A stretch of DNA of 64,000 nt from Bursaphelenchus xylophilus (taxonomy: Eukaryota > Nematoda > Chromadorea > Rhabditida > Aphelenchoididae). The notes beneath the pieces were generated by a model. It did no database searches and was not told the origin of the DNA. It saw nothing but the letters and a program-made list of their open reading frames with translations. Location of the stretch: assembly GCA_904066235.2 (NCBI GenBank), contig CAJFCV020000004.1:186001-250000 (forward strand), given 5' to 3'. Shown one piece after another: positions 33,701-43,569 of the stretch; within the stretch, counting starts at the first letter, position 1, and each line of letters starts with the position of its first letter. Both the position numbers and the translations under genes were made by a program.

Positions 33701-34470
33701 GGTCGTTCCGAGGCGGCCATGCACATATGACCTTACATAAATCGGAAAGCATGGAGTTAATGGCGTGCATAATGACTGTGGGAAGGCTCCTTTTTGTTAT
33801 ACAGATTACGTTTGCAATTGTGAATGGGAAAAAAACAGGGGAAGGTCAAAGGCTGGGCATAAGTTTCGTGCATTCAAGTTTTGCTCTTAATCCAGTGAAA
33901 AGTTTTTTGTTTACTTTCACCAAAATCATCAGTATGTCGGAAGAAATAGTGAGCGCAATGTCACTGCACTACTCGCTGAAATGAAAAGCAATTTGATTTT
34001 GCAGCGGCACAATTCATTTTCTCCGCGGCGAAAATGATTTTCGATGCGACAGAGCGCTCACTTTTTTCCCGACAGACTGATAAAAACTATCCACAACAAT
34101 TTGGGCAGTGATTTCCGGGTGGCCCCATTTAGATCATCTGAAAGAACGTTGAAAACGCTCTCTACTGATATATGTGTCGTATGGTAAAGCTTTATACAAC
34201 GGTTTTTACAAAGCTTCGAACATGACCAACTTCGTTTTAAAAAATGACATTTGTGGGAAACTTTGCTTGGCAGATATAATGTGAGGAAAAACGCGCTTCG
34301 TGTAATAAAATTCGTCGGCAATGGGTTCGAGTTTCGTTGTTTATTAAACAGCTTCAAGTCAAGGATTGTGAGGGTTTATAGTCTTCAAGAAATTGTATCC
34401 GAAGATGGCAGGGATTTGAAATTTTGTTGGAAATGATTATGGCAGGAGTTGTTATGAGAAGCCGATGACA
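33701..34470. other. Intergenic stretch, nothing recognised
   Basis: Short frames occur on both strands, but none has splice, signal-peptide or family support. No repeat family of the window was recognised. Confidence 0.4.
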
Positions 34471-34657
34471 TTATTCTTGTTGTAATAACTGCAAAAGTTG
34501 TTTGAGCATTCGTTGCAGAAGAGTTTTTCTAGAGGAACGAACTGCTGCCGGAGCAGCCGTGGTTGTTGTAGTTGTTGGTGTTGTGGTGGTAGTTGTGGTA
34601 GTTGTTGCAGAGGGAGTTGTGGTTGTAGTTGTGGTTGTAGTGGTCGTCGGAGTTGTC

Positions 34658-34722
<65 letters not shown>

Positions 34723-35191
34723 TGTCGGCGTTGTGGTTGTTGCAGTTGTGGTCTCAGTAGTTGTTGTTTCCGTTGTAGTCGTTGTCGTCTCTGTAGTGGT
34801 GGTTGTCTCGGTAGTAGTCGTAGTTGTCTCCGTTGTTGTTTCAGTAGTTGCCGTTGTCGTACTTGGTATGTAGACTGATGAAGTTGACGTCGATTTTTTC
34901 GTAGTCGTAGAAGTAGACGTATTGCAACAAGTGTTGCAATTTACAATGCACACACAACAGTGGTATGGAGAACAGACATGGTAGTCGTTTCCGTGACAAG
35001 CACATCCCCTGGAAACATAGATTGTATATGCCCCTTTTGCAGCTACATAGTTTACTTTCTATTTTGCCAACATACGTTCTCAGACAATCCTCGTTACTGT
35101 TGCACGGCCCGCTGCAGCTATTCGTTTGCGATGCAACGCAAACAAAGACAATTGAGAATACGACGACAACTAACGACAACCTCGTCGTCAT
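34471..35191 (-). CDS. Secreted Cys-rich peptide fused to a Thr-rich mucin-like tail
   Basis: Exons in coding order 35191-35076 and 35008-34471; 217 residues, phase 2 junction. Signal peptide at 1-21 (LSLVVVVFSIVFVCVA). A cysteine module follows with C-x3-C-x5-C-x4-C-x-C-x7-C-x4-C-C-x-C, almost the framework of the 36.1-kb and 38.2-kb peptides, with the intron at the same place just before Gly-Cys-x-Cys. Then comes about 110 residues of nearly pure Thr with occasional Glu, Pro, Ala and Ser, a classic O-glycosylation substrate, and a Gln/Leu-rich basic tail. The DNA behind the Thr run is a near-microsatellite of GTA/GTT/GTC triplets on the plus strand, so allele length probably varies. Long Val-rich and Ser/Cys-rich frames on the other strand are shadows. 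Role unknown; surface or gut mucin is an inference. Confidence 0.75.
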
Positions 35192-36094
35192 GGTAAGTCA
35201 GGACTTACTATAGTGAGTGTCGCCAGGGTTTTTTCGTTATATAATTGATGTTTTGGGTATTCCGGGAGATTTGAATATTGAGTAGTCTTATCACTAATAC
35301 TTCCGGAATCTGCATGGAATCATAATATTTCAACTGTTGTTTTTTTTGCAAAACTGAGCGCTACGACTTTTCGGGTCAGCGACAGTTCGGGTCAACGATA
35401 CTATGGATTGCGTCGGTTCGTCGTTGTATGCATGGGGGAGGCTAGGGGAAGACGTAGTTAGTAGAAATAAAAAGATCGATCCGGTCCCAGAATAGCTTAT
35501 CACCTAATATTTTGAGGTATTTTACATGTACCGACATCAATAATGTCTAGAAAAAAGTTACGGATCTTCGTTTTTTGCCGCAAATTTTCGTCTTTTATAT
35601 GTTACAGTAATTCAGGGAAAGGAAAACTAACGTTAGTAATAACTAAAGTTTGAAAAAGTGGACATATTGCAAGTCTTCGCCAAGTCTCCGCCGAGCCTTC
35701 GCTGAGCGTCCGCCAACCATCCAACGGCGTTGCCAGGCCTCATAGGCACTTCCTACGACCTTTTTTGGGCATTAACCCGCCCTATGCCCCGTATCGATTG
35801 ATTTTGTGTTGACCCGAACTGCCTTCGTCCCGAAAAGTCGGGACGGGGCGGAGGTTGGCCCAATTATGCATGTGCAACCAATGTGGCGAAATTATTCGAA
35901 AAGCTAGCCAGTGAGTTGAAATGAGTGCAAAATTTCAAAAAGTTGGGTAAAAGATTGGAATGGGTGTCAAGAAATGATAAAACACATGGCTAACATTGTA
36001 AGCCAGACTGAAAACTGCATTTAAACGGATTTTTCAAATAGAGCTAACACAACTTGAACGCTGCTTTATTTAATGCTTTTTCAGTCAATTCACA
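35192..36094. repeat. Intergenic region with dispersed repeats
   Basis: 35460-35850 holds one copy of a dispersed sequence (AATAGCTTATCACCTAATAT, then ACTAACGTTAGTAATAAC, then the CGGCGGAGGCT core and GATTTTGTGTTGACCCGAAC). An inverted copy lies at 40610-41020 and a partial copy at 41640-41780. No gene seen. Confidence 0.75.
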
Positions 36095-36705
36095 TCATTT
36101 ATAGCACGTTTGACAAATGCAGGACAAGTACGGAGTGCACTGTAGGACGTCGCCTGGGGCGCAGAGACAGCCTCTGAAACGGACTGATGAAAAATGAAGT
36201 TTTAAAATTCCGATTGGTGTAAATCCTACTCCTATCCGGAGTTTATCAAGTATCAAGGGTGTCCCATAAGTCTTGCGTATTTTTGGGTCGTCGTTTTGTG
36301 CGAATTCCTGTGAGCTTTGAAACACATTACGAGATACGTTGAACACAGGGTTTTGAAGCTCAGAAATTGCGCTTTTAAACCGTGTATGACGAGGCTGCAA
36401 AAAACCTCCCTGCTACCCGCACTACCCCAATATTGTACTTGACAATAAAGAGATTAGTCTGGGGAAAAATGGTGATCGGTTCGACGCTTTTGTCACGCGA
36501 AGACATGGCTCCAGGCCCGGCTTTCCGAAGCCTTGCGGACCGGTCTCTGAGCTATCTTTAGCCCCGGGGTTCTTAACTATTCTTTCGAAACTTACTGAGC
36601 ATAGCAATCGAACGCCGTGTAGCAGGAAGCATACGCGCAATCCTGCGCAATCACATCATTCCAGCCGAAAATAGCCAAAACCACACACAAGTGGAAAAAC
36701 TTCAT
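36095..36705 (-). CDS. Small secreted cysteine-rich peptide, family A
   Basis: Exons in coding order 36705-36596 and 36173-36095; 62 residues. Signal peptide MKFFHLCVVLAIFGWNDVIA, then nine Cys as C-x4-C-x5-C-x4-C-x-C-x7-C-x5-C-x-C-x2-C. The phase 2 intron falls directly before GCLC, and exon 2 is 79 nt, exactly as in the gene at 38.2 kb, so the two are paralogues. The intron holds a transposon-end-like GGGTGTCCCATAAGTCTTGC. No known family was recognised. Extracellular peptide; function unknown. Confidence 0.75.
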
Positions 36706-38206
36706 AATCCCGGTGTGACTTGCAGCCGACTGTCGCTTTATATCCTCCCCGGTTTGTCATGTTTTATGCGATTTATTTGCGAAATAATGAAATTGATTGT
36801 GGAACCCGGGTTGAATAAACAGTTTCACGGAAAGTGGAGCAATATTTGAATCATTAAACGCTTTTTATGGCTCCGCAAAATAGAAATGAGCCATCAGCCG
36901 AGGGATATTGCGGTCGCGTTCAGGGTGTGACACAGTAATGACGTCATAGAAGCATTGAAAGTGGGCAGGACAAATAAACATTTTTCAGTTTGAAGGTCAT
37001 AAAGTTACGGAGAAAAAAGATGTCAGACAACGGCGAAACAGAGGGATGACATTTTCATAAAGTGCATGGTACCGTGCTCAAAAGACCTCATCTTGCACGC
37101 AGGGGCGTAGATGGCCAAGCGAGGCTTCGGTGGAGGCGCTGCGACGGAGGCAACGAAGCAAAACTAAGCGATTTTTTGAGCGGTAAAAGAGGCTTGCCTG
37201 TAAATTTACAAGTACTCCAAGAACGACGCTGAGATTTTCTTAAACTTTTGCACACATATCGGACATGGGCTAAATATCAATGTCTTAAAATATTGGCTGC
37301 CGCTTTTCAGGGACCGCCGAGATATTTAACGATCTTTATGGCCGAGAGAGCACGTGGAACACGGAGAGCGCGTCAGAGAAGAAAAACACTTTTTGCCAGT
37401 TTTGTTTTTTGTGTAAACATTTCCCTCCACGGTAGAAACACGCATGAAACTTTTCGTGCGGAAACTCAGCAAAAAGTATCAAATTTTTGCCAACTTTCGA
37501 TCTAAAAATCTCGCTCATCTCTGCAAAGCGCGAGCTCGGAGTCTCGTATATGTCTTTGAAAAAATTTCCATATCTGCGGATTTGCTTTAGGTTTTTTTGA
37601 TTCCAAACTATTATACACAAAATTCTAAACCTTATGAACCTAGATTTGCCACAACTATCTATACCGTTCACAAGATACGACTGATTTTCGGCATTTTTTG
37701 AGATCTTTTGTTCTTCACGACGAAGATGGCGAGATTTCCGTACTCCTGCCACATATTTGGTATTAAACACAATGGGGATGTCTGAGGATTCAGGTAAAAA
37801 AAGAATTTTAAAATTTGGCCCAAAATTAAAGAAGTTATAGCCAATTCAAATCGGGCCACCAAATTGGTACACCCTGTAATTTAAATTTGTGCCAGATTTT
37901 ATCGAAATCGGAGCGTCGCAGTTGGAGCACTTCCCTTTTGAGTTGGGTACAACTTTTGGGTAGAGTACGGGAGAGCTACAATCGACACTACATTCCCAAG
38001 TTGTTTTGTTTTATAATCCTTGCAAATCCGCCAACAACAACGACCAATTTAAATATGCAAATCACTGTTTACAAAGCGGTATCAAAACTTGTTTTCAACA
38101 TAACCAAATAAGACAACAACTACAAAGTAAAAACTGGTCAGTTAACTACTGGTATATAAAGTGTTCTGGTAGTATCATGATTTTACCAACCCTCATGTTC
38201 TGAAGA
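36706..38206. mobile_element. Intergenic region with a long MITE family A copy
   Basis: 37205-37940 begins AAGTACTCCAAGAACGACGC and ends GAGCGTCGCAGTTGGAGCAC, inverse ends of family A, but is about 735 bp long because of an insertion near 37560-37880. Internal blocks GCACGTGGAACACGGAGAGC and CATGAAACTTTTCGTGCGG are family-specific. The flanks show no gene. Confidence 0.65.
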
Positions 38207-38852
38207 ATGGACTTTTTGAGGTTTTTTGTCATCCTCGCTTTGTGTGTTGGCGTTACATTGCAACAATGTAGCGGGCTGGCTTGTTCAACAAATGCTGATT
38301 GTGCTCAGGAGTAAGCGACTTTTTTTGCGATATCTTGGTAAAACTTGGCACACATTTGTTATCCATTACTTGTTTCTGAGAAAGATATGACACTCCTAGC
38401 TTGCACTTTGCAGAAACGACCGAGATTTTTAGGCTAACAGTTGGGAAATGTGCCGATTTTTGGCGAGTTTCGGCACGAAAAAGTCCATGGATTTTTCTAT
38501 CGTAATGTATTCATAAAAACATGTTTTTTCCCGACGAAACCGGCCAAGACCAAAGAGAGTTTTTCAAAGTGACATCTCTCCGCGTTTTGCGTACTCTCTC
38601 GGCCGCAAAGATCGTTGAATGCTTTGGCTGGGCCTGTAAAATGCGAGCCAACATTTTCAGGAATTGATATGTTGACTATGCCCGACGGTATGAAAATTTT
38701 AAAGAAAATCTGAGCGTCGCACTTGGGATCCATCCCTTGTTTATACATATATCTAATTAAAATCGCATTTCAGAGGGTGCACCTGCCACGGCACCGACAC
38801 AATTCAATGCACTGCTTTCCGTTTGTGCATGTGCTACAGATGTGGGAAGTGA
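38207..38852 (+). CDS. Small secreted cysteine-rich peptide, family A
   Basis: Exons 38207-38310 and 38774-38852; 60 residues. Signal peptide MDFLRFFVILALCVGVTL. Nine Cys as C-x4-C-x5-C-x4-C-x-C-x7-C-x5-C-x-C-x2-C, the same framework as the 36.1-kb gene, with intron phase, intron position and second-exon length (79 nt) all conserved. The 463-nt intron is mostly a MITE family A copy. Function unknown; secreted. Confidence 0.8.
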
Positions 38853-40369
38853 TTTGTTCCAAATGACAGACTAATAAACTGTGACACACAATGAAAGAAT
38901 TCACAATTTTTTTGCAAATAACAAACCGTCGATCCATAGTATCGTTGACTCGAACTGTCGCCGACCCGGAAAGTCATAGCGCCAGTATAATCATGTCTTA
39001 TTACTTTTCTATCGTCATTTTTCACGTGTTTTTTGATGCGTTTTATTATAGATAAGACCCTTCAAAAATTCCCAAAAGAATTTCATTAGACAACGCTTCC
39101 GACAATCGGTTTATACACTGCTCGACAAAATTATAAATGCACCTTTAAAATCGCTGTAGCTTTTGTGGTTGTCAAAAAAACTGTGCCATATTTGGCTCCA
39201 ATATGTATTAGTGTACTATAAATCTTGTACCAAGACAGGTCCTCCAACATTACGGCACGAGAAGTAACGCGGTTCTCTTCTGATGTAATGACGGTAATAT
39301 GTGCTATGTGTGAAAGCGTCGAGGACATCGTCTGACCATGCAATCTCGAAGGAATTCGGTACTGCAACGATGATAAACCGACCCTTGACTACTCAAACTG
39401 TTTTGTCAAAGTAACCTTGGCCAATTTTGGTCGCGCGCTAACCGAACCTAGGCCAGCTTGGGGCACGATTTCATATGGCGTCCAGTGATGACATCGCTGT
39501 GTCTTAGGGCCCTCAGCAGAGCTATGCTGCAACAATTGAGACCTGTTTCCTGCTCTATATGGGACCCAGAGATGGTGGAGATGGAAGTTCGGCGGAATTC
39601 TTTGCCTTGACTCTGCCGCGGTGGTAAACCTTTTTTGCCAGAACGTTTAGATGTGTTGAAGACTTCTGAGTGAGTTCAGTAGTTCTTCACAACTCCGGCT
39701 GAATGGCCTGCCTGCGCCGAAATCTGCGAGACTTAAGGTCCTTGCCGTTTCAGAGCCGTAATTCCGCCCTTCACAAATTTTACCACCGTTTTTTCCTCGT
39801 AGCATGACAGAAGGACCCCTAAGAATACCACCAAGCCCAATAAATTACTTTGCTTCAGCACCAGCGGCAAGAAAATTGCAAAACATTGCGCGAATTTATA
39901 ATTTTGTCGCAAGGAAAATCACCAAACTTCGGTTTTTTCAACTTTTTTCCAAATTGTGGAAACTTTCCAAAATAATTTTTTGGTACAAGATTTATAGTAC
40001 ACTAACACATATTGGAGCCAAATATGGCACAGTTTTATTGACAACCACAAAAGTTACAGCGATTTTAAAGGTGCATTTATAATTTTGGCGAGCAGTGTAT
40101 GTTGTCATCGTAAACAAGATGCACTTTTTTGGTTTGTGACCCCATTGCCTGCGGCGTAATCCTTTTATCAGCTGCAAAGTTTGGGGAACTCCAGAAGCGG
40201 GAAAAAACAAAAGAGCCGGTGTTCTCGCCAGATTATTCAATTGGCTAAACGGAAGAGAAAAAACTATTGTTCAGACTTGTATAACACTACATTTACAGGC
40301 GTTTTGAGAGGTATTTATTGCTACTTTTCTCTCTGTTTTTTTGCATTTCGATTTTTTCCAAAAACGGCT
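38853..40369. mobile_element. TA-flanked element with about 110-bp terminal inverted repeats
   Basis: 39116-40097 (982 bp). Left end CACTGCTCGACAAAATTATA; the right end is its inverse TATAATTTTGGCGAGCAGTG; both are flanked by TA (39114-39115, 40098-40099). The ends stay inverse for about 110 bp through GCCAAATATGGCACAGTTTT. The ends look like Tc1/mariner, but the middle has no intact transposase. Flanking DNA shows no gene. Confidence 0.8.
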
Positions 40370-40534
40370 ATGAGAGTTTCCGGAGGGATCCTTAATCTGT
40401 TTGCTACAATTTTTATTCTGATACTAGCGTTGATGACGACGGAGGCGTCGCAAACCTGCAAAAATCATCGAGAATGCTTCGATTTCTGCGGCCACAAGTT
40501 CGCCAAGTGTATTAATCTGCGGTGTAAATGTTGA
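40370..40534 (+). CDS. Small secreted peptide with CS-alpha-beta cysteine spacing (K-channel-toxin/defensin-like)
   Basis: Single exon in this model, 54 residues. Signal peptide to about residue 27 (LFATIFILILALMTTEAS), then a mature peptide of about 27 residues with C-x5-C-x3-C-x6-C-x4-C-x-C. This is the CS-alpha-beta signature (C-x3-C on the helix, C-x-C on the last strand) shared by invertebrate defensins and short potassium-channel toxins. The segment before the last two Cys, KCINLRCKC, is also of that type. The short x6 loop is nearer to channel-blocking peptides than to defensins, but activity cannot be inferred from spacing alone. AATAAA follows at about 40560. Start chosen as the ATG directly before the signal peptide. 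Confidence 0.65.
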   Translation: MRVSGGILNLFATIFILILALMTTEASQTCKNHRECFDFCGHKFAKCINLRCKC

Positions 40535-41287
40535 TTGAATGGAATGAAATTTTGTGTGTCAATAAAAATGTCATTTCCAACTCCATTGAGCCATTAGATT
40601 CAGGCAGTTCGGGTCAATACAAAATAGATCGATATGTGTTGTAGAGCATGTGGAGACCGAAAGAAAGGTTATGGAAAATGCCTATGAGGCCTGGCAACTC
40701 CGTTGGATGCTCGGCGGGACTTGGCGAAGGCTCGGCGGAGGCTCGGCAGAGACTTGGCGGAGACTTGGCGAAGGCTTACAATATGTCCGGGTTCTCTAAT
40801 TTCAGCTATTACTAACGTTAGTTTTCTTTTCCCAGAGCTATTGTAATATCGAAACGACCAAATACTTGTTGCAAAAGACGAAGAATCGCAACATTTCTCT
40901 AAATATTATTAATCTGAGTACATGTAAAACACCTCAAAAAATAGGTGATAAGCTATCCTAGGACCTGATCAATAGTATTTTTATTTCTACTAACAAAGCC
41001 TTCCCCTAGCCTCTCCCATTCATAAAACGACGTAACGGTCAGTTCTGACATTTGTGGAGCCCTTATATACAAGTTCCATACTCCGCGGTGTATATGTATT
41101 ATGTAGGGGTTTTGGGTCATCACTTCCTTTTGTCTGTTATTGCATCCTCTTTTGCTGACTGTTCGTTCTCCGTCTCTTCCGGAATGTTTAACAAAGGCCG
41201 GGCCCTCTAACTCATATGATTCATTGGGAACCCATAATTCTTTTCTTATATTTTAATCCACTCAGCTCTAGTTTTGAATAAAAGGTA
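40535..41287. repeat. Intergenic region with dispersed repeat, inverted copy
   Basis: 40610-41020 is the inverse of 35460-35850. It includes GGCTCGGCGGAGGCTCGGCA, then ATTACTAACGTTAGTTTTC and ATAGGTGATAAGCTATCC. A TATATACAAG box lies at about 41064 before the next gene. Confidence 0.75.
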
Positions 41288-41587
41288 ATGTCAGCTAAAC
41301 TCCTTCTTTTGCTTTGTCTTGCCGGCCTTTTTCTGCTCTCGACACCTGTTTGTGTGACGGACTGGGAATGCACGAAATATTGCGGACGGCTGGGAATGTG
41401 TTGGTGGACTTGGTTCTGCATCTGCTCGATTCAATACAGCGCGGAATTCGTAAGTAAACTGGCGTTGAATTTGCAAGCAGGACCTCGGAGAGCAAGTTAT
41501 GGTAGTAGAAGCAATTTTAGAGGAGTAAAAACTTACGAATCACGGAGCTTTGGCTCTTGGGGATTGATTATTTCAATCAATTGCTAG
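41288..41587 (+). CDS. Small secreted peptide with CS-alpha-beta-like cysteine spacing
   Basis: Signal peptide MSAKLLLLLCLAGLFLLSTP, then C-x5-C-x3-C-x5-C-x5-C-x-C with a Trp-rich loop (CWWTWFCIC). Read without splicing it gives 99 residues to 41587. A perfect GTAAGT donor at 41450 after residue 54 suggests the real second exon lies elsewhere, so the last 45 residues are doubtful. Spacing fits a CS-alpha-beta fold, like the 40.4-kb gene. Function unknown. Confidence 0.55.
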   Translation: MSAKLLLLLCLAGLFLLSTPVCVTDWECTKYCGRLGMCWWTWFCICSIQYSAEFVSKLALNLQAGPRRASYGSRSNFRGVKTYESRSFGSWGLIISINC

Positions 41588-42140
41588 CTAAAAGTTTCGA
41601 ATATGCCATGTAAAGTGGTAGTCTTGTTTTGCAGCAAGTTTTAGCAAAGTCAAATCCGTAACTTTTATTGCAATATTATTGTTACGAGTATACGCAAAAT
41701 TACCTCAAAATGGATGATAAACTATCCTACGGCCTGATAAATCTTGTTATTTCAAGATTAACTGAGCCTTATCCTTTCCTAGCCTTATGCAGCGACAAAT
41801 CGACTGCCGTTGGCCCAAAAATTCGTATCCCCAAATAAAAATTGCGTACTTTCAGGAGGAACTGGTGGAAAAAGAAAGACGTATAGAGGAGCCATTAGAG
41901 TAGAACTACACTCTTCAACCCCCAAATCTTTGTTTTTCCTTATCCATACGCTTTTTTACTCCAAATGTTTTTTTGATGACATAAATTTTTTTTAGAAATC
42001 CTTGTAAATCAACAAAAATCATCTATCACAATATCACATGTATCAAAAAAAAGCGGAATTTTAACTCGATTTCTGGGAAAATACCGGAGCGAATTCGTGT
42101 ATAAATAATGAATTTCCCCTTACTTTGTCTGATTTCCCAA
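41588..42140. other. Intergenic stretch
   Basis: 41640-41780 is a partial copy of the dispersed repeat of 35.5 and 40.9 kb (ACCTCAAAATGGATGATAAA). A TATAAATA element lies at 42101-42108 just before the next gene. No gene seen. Confidence 0.5.
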
Positions 42141-43385
42141 ATGAAATCATTTTTTCGAATGTCTCCCTTACTTCTCATCGTTTTTCTGGGCGTCGTTTCG
42201 ACCGTATACGGTCAAAGCAGTCGGATTCCATTCGTTCGATTTGCTTCGACAACGCCGAATAATGTTGTGGAGAGAAAGGTTGAGATCGAAAATGGCACGG
42301 AGGCTCAATCCTTGGCGCCTGATTTGGGAATGGAGGTGAATCTGAATGACTTCGGCGGGAATTACACAACCGACATGCCGCTGGAGATGCTGCTTTTGAG
42401 AGCCGAGATGGAGAATCGTAAGCCAAATTTTAGAGTTTTTCGTATAGTAATGCGGGTTCAGTTTTGATGAAACGTGGCACAAATTTAAAACAATCTTTTC
42501 TAGCACAGCTGCGAGTCTCTTGGCTCGCTCTTTGCAGAAAAAACCAAGATTTTCAGTCCAGACGTTCGTCCAAATTTGACTATTTTGTGGCGAGTTTATC
42601 CATGAAAAGTTGCAGCCTAATTTTTGACAAAGAGAACAACATTTCCAGAAAAAGAATCTTTTCGCGCGCACAGGACAAAAAATACGCAAAAAGGCATTTT
42701 TTCTCTATCCGCTCTCCACATTACGTGTATTCTCTTCTCGGCAAAAGACGTTGAACATCTCGGCCCTCCATGCAAATCGCAATCTAAAATTTTAGCGCGT
42801 TACTGTCGCTAAAATTTTAGATTAGGCCGAGGGTGTGCGGAAAACTCGAAGAAAACCTGAGCCCGCATTTACAGAGACGGACCCGATCCAGTGGGCAAAA
42901 AACGTGCCATTTTGCACCTGGGAGGTAATAAAAATGTGGCAAAATGCTTCCCTCTCCAAGTGAAAAAACTTCGTTTTGAAGGGTGCGCTTTTGAATTCGG
43001 AGTTTTTTCGCTTGGAGAGGGAGGTATTTTGCCACATTTTTATGCTTCCCGGATGCAAAATTGGTACGTTTTTCGCCACTGGACCAGGTCCGCCACTGTA
43101 GGAAACCTTCGGAAATCAAAAAATTTTAGCCCGCTTTGAAGAAACCATCAATTTTCAGGAAACGCAGGGCCAATGTATTGGCCCTTCGAATCCTTCTGTT
43201 TGTTCGATTCGCAATGTAATACCCATTGTGGTTCACATCAAACTGTCTGTGAAGGAAGTCTGAATTCGACTTGTTTGGAATCCACCTGTTATCGAGGCAC
43301 TTGTTTCTATTGCTGTGAAAAGGAGCATGGAGAATGCAAATATCCGATTCCAGGGATCGAAAGGCATCATCAGCGTCGTGGATAA
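42141..43385 (+). CDS. Secreted protein with C-terminal cysteine-rich domain
   Basis: Exons 42141-42417 and 43159-43385; 167 residues. Signal peptide FRMSPLLLIVFLGVVSTVYG, then an acidic region of about 70 residues with NGTE and NYT glycosylation sites. A C-terminal domain has C-x5-C-x3-C-x6-C-x7-C-x4-C-x4-C-x2-C-C-x7-C. The first three Cys spacings match the neighbouring peptides at 33.5, 40.4 and 41.3 kb. An ATG at 42108 is in frame, but it overlaps the TATAAATA element, so 42141 was preferred. The intron holds decayed MITE A and a MITE B copy. Function unknown. Confidence 0.7.
42880..43101. mobile_element. MITE family B copy
   Basis: Starts GACGGACCCGATCCAGTGGG and ends in the inverse CCACTGGACCAGGTCCGCC; the halves pair around GGAAGCATTTTGCCACATTT. 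It lies in the intron of the 42.1-kb secreted protein gene. Confidence 0.85.
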
Positions 43386-43569
43386 CATGGGAAATCAACG
43401 TTACGACATTGTACTATGCAATAAAGTGTAATAAACTTGAAATTGTTAATTTTGCGAGGGGAAAAATGGGTTGAAATTTCAAAAACTGTGTTTTAAGACC
43501 GCCAGAAAGTCTGTTCTTTGGGAATGACTTTTTTTTGCTAAAAGGCCCCGGCGATCAGCGCCACGTCTA

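Noticed and set aside
34498..34878. Val-rich and Ser/Cys-rich frames on the plus strand
   Set aside because: Reverse-strand readings of the Thr-coding triplet repeat.
38834..39025. 63-codon minus-strand frame near the family A peptide gene
   Set aside because: No signal peptide, Cys pattern or splice signals; overlaps the 3' end of the plus-strand gene.
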